Shown here one piece after another: positions 1-4,981 of a stretch of DNA of 10,419 bases (position 1 is the first letter of the stretch; each line of letters opens with the position of its first letter). The stretch lies in contig JBEKHL010000052.1 in the NCBI GenBank assembly GCA_050012295.1, forward strand, positions 1-10,419, read 5' to 3'. The notes beneath the pieces are model-generated. The model was not told the DNA's origin. It saw only the letters and a list, made by a program, of their open reading frames with translations, and ran no database searches. The stretch comes from UBA6186 sp050012295. GTDB taxonomy: Bacteria; Pseudomonadota; Gammaproteobacteria; UBA6186; Azoamicaceae. A program made the translations under genes and the position numbers.

Positions 1-353
1 TGACCAAATTTTTTAAGAAAATCTTGATCTAACACTGAACCACGTTCAACTACCCATTTATCATCTTTTGGTGCATATTGTTGTTTAAGATATTTTGTGC
101 ACTCGACAGAATCTTGATCATAATCAAAAGAATAAACAGTAGCGCCCATTCGATACGCTGCGAGACTAAATAATCCACTACCAGAACCAATATCAAGAAA
201 CACTAAACCTTTTAAATCAACACAATTTAGCTTTTCTTTTAAGCTTTTTTCTGCTTCTAAAATACGATGTTCGTTTAAATTCTCAAGAAAACGTGACCAA
301 TTCTTGCCAAAGGCAAAACGGTTTTGCGGATCTAAAGCTATACTATTACTCAC
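1..353 (-). CDS. Class I SAM-dependent methyltransferase, N-terminal part (cut by window edge)
   Basis: The 117 visible residues run from a GTG start to the left edge of the window. Residues around 53-60 form the SAM-binding motif I (FLDIGSGSG, preceded by a beta-strand), and the following strand ends in an acidic loop (SFDYDQDS) that fits motif II, where the SAM ribose is normally bound. The segment before motif I (FAFGKNWSRFLENL) is typical of small-molecule or lipid/sugar class I methyltransferases. No DNA-methyltransferase catalytic motif lies in the visible part, and the substrate cannot be told. The GTG start is well fixed: in the same frame a TGA lies only a few codons upstream, with no ATG between. 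A weak GAG-like ribosome binding site overlaps the end of the preceding gene. The gene starts 5 nt after the stop of the upstream ATPase on the same strand, so the two are probably co-transcribed. Confidence 0.85.
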   Translation of the reverse strand, partial: MSNSIALDPQNRFAFGKNWSRFLENLNEHRILEAEKSLKEKLNCVDLKGLVFLDIGSGSGLFSLAAYRMGATVYSFDYDQDSVECTKYLKQQYAPKDDKWVVERGSVLDQDFLKKFG

Positions 354-358
354 AATTA

Positions 359-2077
359 TTACTCAAATAAATCATATTTACAAACAAACTGCTTACCATA
401 AAACACTAAACATAATTTCAAAATTCTTTTAATATGAACTCTACTTTTTAAAACCAAATCATATTGTTTATCTTCTATTTGTTGGAGACCTTCTTCTGCA
501 AGATTTTGATAAAAGTTAGAATCTTTATTTATTTCGGCTTTTTTAAATTCCAGAATAATTCCCAAATCATTTTTAAAATCTCTTGGAATTAACACCAAAT
601 CTGGTCTACCAAGGCCGCTTTCTTTATTAGAACAAATATCGTGAGTTTCGTTTAAAGAAAAACTCCATGCTAATAATAACATATGATAATTAGTCTCATT
701 AGTTAGATCATGATAACTTGGTATAGTCATCATAAAATTTTCTAAATCTTTAATAAAATTATCGACATTACCATTTACTAAATTTTTTAACAAAGCATCG
801 TATTTAGATTCATTAAACGAACGTGCAAAACTAGTAAAAACATCTCGATAATTACATTCTATTTCATAATTAGGAACAGCAAGCTGATGTCTATAACGAC
901 TGCCAGATAATAATGGTTCACCTATGGATTTTAAATACCCCATTGCCCATAATAAACTCCATACCACTTCATCGTTACCATCTTTAATTTGATCGAACGA
1001 TAAATATTCATCTATTACAGATCCTATTGAATTGCCGACTATTAATTCGTTTAAATCTTGTTTAACTTGCTCGCCAGAATTTAATAATACTTTTTTTAAT
1101 AATGCTTCATCGCCAGTTTTAATCCAATATGGCTTTAATTTACCTTTATCATCAATACAATTTAGAATAGACCATGGATTATAAATGTCTTCTAAACTTC
1201 CTGATTTATAACCATTATACCAATGCCGCATATTTTTAATATCAATAGTAACATTACTATCTGTTAATAGATCTAATACTTCTTGTTCAGCAAAACCAAA
1301 ATGCTGACTATATTGACTTTCCATTAAAGAATATAATTTTAAATTATTTAAATCAGACAACATTTTATTTTTAGATAATCTTAAAATTCCTGTCATTACT
1401 CCAAATTCTAAAGCATCGTTACCCTTTAAAGCCACGCCAAACATGTTTTTAAAAAAATTAACCAATTCTTCAAAATGTGGTTGTTCGTAAGCTGCATTTA
1501 ATGGTGTATCATATTCATCTATTAATATAATCACTTTTTTATTGTAGTGTTTATATAATAAACCAGAAATTGTTTTTAAAAAGTTCTGTAATTCAATTTC
1601 GTTGGCTTTATTATTTTGATTAATGCCCTTTAATTTTTCGAAATCGTTTCGTTCAATATCTATTAATTTATCGCTATTGGTTAATTCTGGAAAATTCTTA
1701 CAAACATTTTGTACGATAAAAGCCATACTATTTAAAAAATTTTGATAAGACTTTTCTTTTACGTTTTTTAAACTAACAAATATTACAGGATACTTTCCTT
1801 GGTACTGTTTTAAATAATACCCATCTTGAACATTCGCAATATTTAAATTATCAAAAATGCCTTTAGTAGAACGGCCATTAACCTCTGGTGCAAAAAAATG
1901 TTGAACCATGGACATATTTAAAGTTTTACCCCAACGACGAGGGCGTATAATTAAAGATAATATAGCCCCTCGTTCAATTAATTCTTTAATAAACAAAGTC
2001 TTATCTACAAATAAATAATCTTTTTTAGGATCTACCAAAACACTAAAATTATCTACGCCAATTGGAATTTTTTTCAT
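359..2077 (-). CDS. AAA-ATPase-like protein with C-terminal PD-(D/E)XK (DUF1703) domain
   Basis: This 572-residue protein has the full layout of the AAA-ATPase_like (PF09820) plus DUF1703 (PF08011) family. The N-terminal VDKT motif lies at 24-27. The family's Walker A variant RPRRWGKT is at 45-52 and Walker B (ILIDEYD) at 184-190. A TGI..LSK..MLSDLNN block lies near 229-245 and the family motif WYNGY at 286-290. A restriction-endonuclease-like end carries GRPD at 490-493 and EFK at 510-512, matching a PD-(D/E)XK core. Length is normal and the frame intact. The family is abundant in intracellular bacteria, Bacteroidetes and Clostridia; its biological role is unresolved, with mobile-element or nuclease functions suspected. 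The ATG has only a weak ribosome binding site. Two inverted repeats lie upstream, and a methyltransferase gene follows after 5 nt. The family call is firm; the function is unknown. Confidence 0.9.
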   Translation of the reverse strand: MKKIPIGVDNFSVLVDPKKDYLFVDKTLFIKELIERGAILSLIIRPRRWGKTLNMSMVQHFFAPEVNGRSTKGIFDNLNIANVQDGYYLKQYQGKYPVIFVSLKNVKEKSYQNFLNSMAFIVQNVCKNFPELTNSDKLIDIERNDFEKLKGINQNNKANEIELQNFLKTISGLLYKHYNKKVIILIDEYDTPLNAAYEQPHFEELVNFFKNMFGVALKGNDALEFGVMTGILRLSKNKMLSDLNNLKLYSLMESQYSQHFGFAEQEVLDLLTDSNVTIDIKNMRHWYNGYKSGSLEDIYNPWSILNCIDDKGKLKPYWIKTGDEALLKKVLLNSGEQVKQDLNELIVGNSIGSVIDEYLSFDQIKDGNDEVVWSLLWAMGYLKSIGEPLLSGSRYRHQLAVPNYEIECNYRDVFTSFARSFNESKYDALLKNLVNGNVDNFIKDLENFMMTIPSYHDLTNETNYHMLLLAWSFSLNETHDICSNKESGLGRPDLVLIPRDFKNDLGIILEFKKAEINKDSNFYQNLAEEGLQQIEDKQYDLVLKSRVHIKRILKLCLVFYGKQFVCKYDLFE

Positions 2078-2103
2078 ACTATTTAAATCTTACCATAGCT
2101 ACC

Positions 2104-2132
2104 GCAGTCCTGGTGAAATTCACCAAGACTGC
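2104..2132. repeat. Small hairpin in the leader of the DUF1703 ATPase gene
   Basis: Twelve-nt arms at 2104-2115 and 2121-2132 surround a 5-nt loop. One position mismatches on the plus strand but becomes a U-G wobble in minus-strand RNA, the sense of the downstream gene. The hairpin ends 26 nt before that gene's ATG. No T-tract follows on the minus strand, so it does not look like a standard intrinsic terminator. It could be a leader structure or part of a dispersed repeat. Confidence 0.65.
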
Positions 2133-2144
2133 AAAAATTTATAT

Positions 2145-2260
2145 ACTGAATGCAATTTGAGTTTTTGGTGTTCTAAAATTAAATGGCTGTTTGTCTGAGC
2201 CCGCAGGGCGAGTTTACAGCTGTTTAATTTTAGAATACCGAAAATTCATATGCATTTAGT
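2145..2260. repeat. Long imperfect palindromic element (about 45-nt arms)
   Basis: Left arm 2145-2190 pairs with right arm 2216-2260. By hand alignment 36 of 45 outer columns are Watson-Crick matches, with one 1-nt gap, including a perfect 13-nt core (2171-2183 with 2223-2235). The centre holds a small GC-rich hairpin, GCCC-gca-GGGC (2199-2209), which stands out in this AT-rich sequence. Six of eight mismatches are G-U wobbles if the plus strand is transcribed. The element contains the stop codon of the winged-helix gene at its outer end. No coding capacity is visible. It resembles a MITE-like or REP/RPE-like dispersed palindrome, but copy number cannot be judged from one window. Confidence 0.75.
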
Positions 2261-2831
2261 ATGCCTTAGAAATATGGAGAAGTTTTAATATTAACAACCT
2301 TTGATGTTCAACTTTCTCCTTAATCGCATCAAAGGTACCTTGCGGATCGGCTACATCAGCTACCAACACCGCATCATATTTTTTAAAATTTGCAGTTATA
2401 TTTACAATATTAACCTGCACTCCAGTTCCAAGAGCCACTAATTTAGCTATATCAGCTAAATCTCCAGCTCCCACTAAAGCAATATTCAACCAATTATTAG
2501 CCTTACATTCAACGAATACTTCTTCACATTGAGCTTTAGCATCACGAAAAAATGTTAACGATCTAGCCAAGTAATCTTTAACCATAAGGCTTTTTTCTTT
2601 AAAGCCATTTGGGGTTAAAAAATAAGTAATTCGACGAGGTGAAATTTGAGTAGCTCGGATCCATCCTTTATTAACACAACGCTTTAAATATTGGTTCATA
2701 AGCCCTAATGCAATACCTAGACCTTCTGCCAAACTACGTTGTGTAAACGATGGATTACTTTCAATCTCGCTAAGAAGATGAACCATAACTTTTTGTTCTG
2801 TTTGTTCTCTAGTATCTTGGAAAGCCGCCAT
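2256..2831 (-). CDS. Winged-helix transcriptional regulator with Rossmann-like C-terminal domain
   Basis: This 191-residue protein has an N-terminal winged helix: a helix-turn-helix spans about 28-58 (TQRSLAEGLGIALGLMNQYLKR, recognition helix around 41-52), followed by a basic wing (SPRRITYFLTPNGF, 64-77). Residues 116-133 form a glycine-rich nucleotide-binding-like segment (NIALVGAGDLADIAK) followed by alternating strands and helices, as in a small Rossmann fold. This layout matches MarR/Lrp-like regulators often found in LPS or exopolysaccharide gene clusters; the ligand is unknown. The ATG start has only a weak AAGG ribosome binding site 11 nt upstream. The gene is divergent from the Sel1 gene across 157 nt, and its stop codon lies inside the palindrome at 2145-2260. 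A 10-bp palindrome near its candidate promoter could be an autoregulatory operator (inference). Confidence 0.8.
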   Translation of the reverse strand: MAAFQDTREQTEQKVMVHLLSEIESNPSFTQRSLAEGLGIALGLMNQYLKRCVNKGWIRATQISPRRITYFLTPNGFKEKSLMVKDYLARSLTFFRDAKAQCEEVFVECKANNWLNIALVGAGDLADIAKLVALGTGVQVNIVNITANFKKYDAVLVADVADPQGTFDAIKEKVEHQRLLILKLLHISKAY

Positions 2832-2871
2832 TTATACAGTTACCTTAAACTATAAAAAAACAGTAAATTGC

Positions 2872-2881
2872 GTTCATGAAC
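2872..2881. promoter_or_regulatory. Perfect 10-bp palindrome GTTCATGAAC, possible operator
   Basis: The palindrome is self-complementary and lies 41 nt upstream of the winged-helix gene start, between its candidate -10 box and its coding region, where a repressor could block transcription. Autoregulation by the neighbouring regulator is inference only. Confidence 0.35.
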
Positions 2882-2885
2882 AAAA

Positions 2886-2912
2886 CTTATATTAATTATT
2901 AAATCTAGTCAA
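2886..2912 (-). promoter_or_regulatory. Candidate sigma-70 promoter for the winged-helix gene
   Basis: On the minus strand a TTGACT box (2907-2912) is followed after 15 nt by TATAAG (2886-2891). Both resemble the consensus, but the spacer is 2 nt shorter than ideal. Transcription would begin near 2879, inside the 10-bp palindrome, leaving a leader of about 48 nt. Confidence 0.4.
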
Positions 2913-2988
2913 GCACAAAGTTGATCGGATAAGTTAACTGGTTTAAAAAGTTATGGTAAACTTATTAAGAGGTTATTAAAAAAATAAA

Positions 2989-3534
2989 ATGTTTAAACAA
3001 TACATAAATATGGATAATAACGAGCTATGTGCGTTAGGCTATAAATATTATCAAGAACAAAATTATCCTAAAGCTATAGAATTCTGGCTAAAAGCTGCTA
3101 ATCGAGATTGTGCTATAGCACAATACAATTTAGGTTTAATGTATCTAGAGAATGATCGCGGGGTAAACCAAAACTATCTTGAGGCTAGTAAGTGGTTTAA
3201 AAAAGCGGCAGATAATGGTGATCCAGATGCTTTATACAATCTAGGAATCATGTATGATAATGGCGAAGGAGTAAGTCAAGATTATAATGAAGCTTTTGAT
3301 TGCTTTAAACAAGTTGCCGAACAATACGATGATGCTGACGCAGAATGTGCTTTAGGTATTATGTATTATTATGGGCAAGGGGTACGTAAAAACAAAGCGA
3401 AAGCCGTTAAGTACTATGAACTAGCTGCCTCTCAAGGACATACTGAAGCAAGAGACAGGCTAGATACTATGCGTAGAAATAAATCGCCAAGCCTTAAATT
3501 TTTTGCCTCACCTAATCCTAAATTTTTAATTTAG
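2989..3534 (+). CDS. Sel1-like repeat (SLR/TPR-like) protein
   Basis: The 181-residue product is built from tandem Sel1-like repeats. A degenerate TPR-like unit spans about 12-40, and clear 36-37-residue units start near 43, 79 and 117. Each carries the A.Y.LG.MY...G.GV..........W/F...A...G pattern, for example YNLGLMY (46-52), YNLGIMY (83-89) and ALGIMYYYGQGV (121-132). A short start of another unit follows at about 153 and then a non-repeat tail. Sel1 proteins form alpha-solenoids that bind protein partners; in Legionella and Coxiella relatives several act in host interaction, but nothing here proves that role. No signal peptide or membrane segment is visible, so it is predicted to be cytoplasmic. 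The start is uncertain: Met1 at 2989 has AAGAGG 16 nt upstream, which is too far, and Met8 at 3010 has no better site. It is the only clear plus-strand gene in the window. Confidence 0.9.
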   Translation: MFKQYINMDNNELCALGYKYYQEQNYPKAIEFWLKAANRDCAIAQYNLGLMYLENDRGVNQNYLEASKWFKKAADNGDPDALYNLGIMYDNGEGVSQDYNEAFDCFKQVAEQYDDADAECALGIMYYYGQGVRKNKAKAVKYYELAASQGHTEARDRLDTMRRNKSPSLKFFASPNPKFLI

Positions 3535-3577
3535 AAACATGTACAAAATAACTAGCTTTGGGTATTCTAAACTGTAC

Positions 3578-4885
3578 TTAATATAACAAAAAATCCTCTA
3601 AAGTGATCCCTTTTATTCTCTCAGTATTAAAACTATTTTTATTTATAACTGTAAGACAAGATTTATTAAAGCTCTTTAAAAACCAAATAAAATCAGTTGG
3701 AGAGCATGCACCAGATTTTACTTCAATATACATTTGTTTGTTAGGTAATATAAAATCTATTTCATGCTCTTTCGATTGCCAAAAATTTAAATGATCCGGT
3801 AAATCTTCTGTACTGGAAATACAAAGTTTACGCCATATTTCTTGTGCTACTGTCCATTCAAATATAGATCCAAGATCTTGTCCAAGCTGTTTTAACTCGT
3901 TAATAGTTCTAGGTTTTTTTGGATGCCAACATAATGCCATTAATAAATTAATAAAATGATATTTGCAAGGTTTACGAAATATAGAAATTTTTCGATCAAT
4001 ATCATATGGAAATACTGGTACTACTGTCATTAAGTCAGATAATAATTCTATATAACCTAACGCTACAGTATTATTAGATAAACCACTTTCTCGTGCTAAT
4101 TTAGCTTGACCAATCGGTGTTGCAGCCATACGATAAAGGCTTTGTAAAATTGCTAATAGATGCGACCGAGAGCGCCCACTAGCTGACACTTCTCCACTAA
4201 TCCAATCATTAATAATTTCTACAATATATTCTGGTAATTTTCCTGTAGTCGCTAATGCATTAGCTCCTATTGGTGAACCACCAGATAATATATATGCGAA
4301 TAACGTATCAGATTTAAAAAAATCACCACATTTATTTTTAAAATCTTTATAAGAAACAGGAGTAAAAATATAATTAGTTCTTGCAAGCTTACCTTTTCTT
4401 CCTGGAAGACGTTCAAAACCTCTGCGTAAATCAGTAGCTTTAGAACCTGTGGTTACTAATAAAATATTATTCAGTTCACCTGCATCTACTAAACGCTTAA
4501 TTGCTTTTTGCCAATCTGGTATTGCAGTAATTTCATCAATAAATAATCTTTTAATATCTGATGTTGGAGAAAATAATGATATTAATATTCTAATTTCGTC
4601 TATTAATTGTTTATAATCTTTTATTTCATCACCATTTAAATAAATTGCACTACCTTTGCCAAATTGCTTTATAGTTAAAAAAATTTGTTGTTCTAACCAA
4701 GTACTTTTACCATATTGCCGTGGCCCTCTTATTAAAATAACGCCAGGCTCTATAGGTAGTTCAGGAAGACCAAAATTTTGTTCAAAAATAAAATTTATAA
4801 TTTTTAAACTATCTAAATGCGGTAATACTCCTGGTAAATCTATATTACCATTAATAAGACATTGATTTATTTGGCGGTTGTCCAA
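3578..4885 (-). CDS. AAA_14/DUF4143-type ATPase
   Basis: The 435-residue protein matches the AAA_14 (PF13173) plus DUF4143 (PF13635) architecture. Walker A (GPRQYGKS) is at 54-61, Walker B (RLFIDE) at 113-118, and a sensor-like TTGS at 145-148 is followed by the arginine-rich LRRGFERLPGRKG (153-165). GGSP lies at 202-205, a winged-helix region is likely around 240-290, and a PD-(D/E)XK-like end has EID (375-377) and EVK (388-390). The ATPase fold of the family is established; its biological role is not. The start is TTG at 4885, supported by a strong GGAG (4892-4895) spaced 6 nt; no nearby in-frame ATG offers a better site. It follows polA on the same strand across 97 nt of hairpin-rich DNA and converges with the Sel1 gene (43 nt between stop codons). 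It shares its general plan, not its family, with the ATPase at 359-2077. Confidence 0.88.
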   Translation of the reverse strand: MDNRQINQCLINGNIDLPGVLPHLDSLKIINFIFEQNFGLPELPIEPGVILIRGPRQYGKSTWLEQQIFLTIKQFGKGSAIYLNGDEIKDYKQLIDEIRILISLFSPTSDIKRLFIDEITAIPDWQKAIKRLVDAGELNNILLVTTGSKATDLRRGFERLPGRKGKLARTNYIFTPVSYKDFKNKCGDFFKSDTLFAYILSGGSPIGANALATTGKLPEYIVEIINDWISGEVSASGRSRSHLLAILQSLYRMAATPIGQAKLARESGLSNNTVALGYIELLSDLMTVVPVFPYDIDRKISIFRKPCKYHFINLLMALCWHPKKPRTINELKQLGQDLGSIFEWTVAQEIWRKLCISSTEDLPDHLNFWQSKEHEIDFILPNKQMYIEVKSGACSPTDFIWFLKSFNKSCLTVINKNSFNTERIKGITLEDFLLY

Positions 4886-4891
4886 GTTTTT

Positions 4892-4895
4892 CTCC
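4892..4895 (-). promoter_or_regulatory. Ribosome binding site deciding the TTG start of the DUF4143 ATPase
   Basis: GGAG on the minus strand lies 6 nt upstream of the TTG codon at 4883-4885. This spacing and match explain why translation can start at a rare codon here. Confidence 0.7.
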
Positions 4896-4917
4896 AGGTA
4901 AGAACTAAAAATTATGG

Positions 4918-4967
4918 CTAACGTTATAAACGTTAGTATAGCTAATTGTTTAAACGTTAGCTATACT
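4918..4967 (-). terminator. Two adjoining inverted repeats behind polA, possible terminator or operator
   Basis: One perfect stem has 11-nt arms (4935-4945 and 4957-4967) with an 11-nt loop containing GTTTAAAC. A second perfect stem has 8-nt arms (4918-4925 and 4929-4936) with a 3-nt loop. They share two bases, so both cannot form completely at once. On the minus strand they lie 14 nt after the polA stop, and a run of five T follows the second stem after a few bases, so polA termination is plausible. The stems are AT-rich and the T-run is not immediately adjacent. A CATAAT box at 4911-4916 also makes an operator role for the ATPase gene possible. Confidence 0.45.
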
Positions 4968-4981
4968 GAACACACATATTC

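Noticed and set aside
1..2077. Restriction-modification pair (methyltransferase plus nuclease-domain ATPase)
   Set aside because: The visible methyltransferase part looks like a small-molecule class I enzyme with no DNA-methyltransferase catalytic motif, and no specificity subunit is present.
2145..2260. CRISPR repeat, tRNA or complete insertion sequence
   Set aside because: It is a single inverted repeat with no spacer array, cloverleaf, transposase or obvious target-site duplication.
2921..2949. Sigma-70 promoter for the Sel1 gene (TTGATC, 17 nt, TAAAAA)
   Set aside because: The spacing is right, but the -10 match is weak and such patterns are common in AT-rich intergenic DNA.
3535..3577. 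Bidirectional terminator between the convergent Sel1 and ATPase genes
   Set aside because: Only a 5-bp GTACA/TGTAC dyad with a long loop is visible, with no convincing stem plus T-run.
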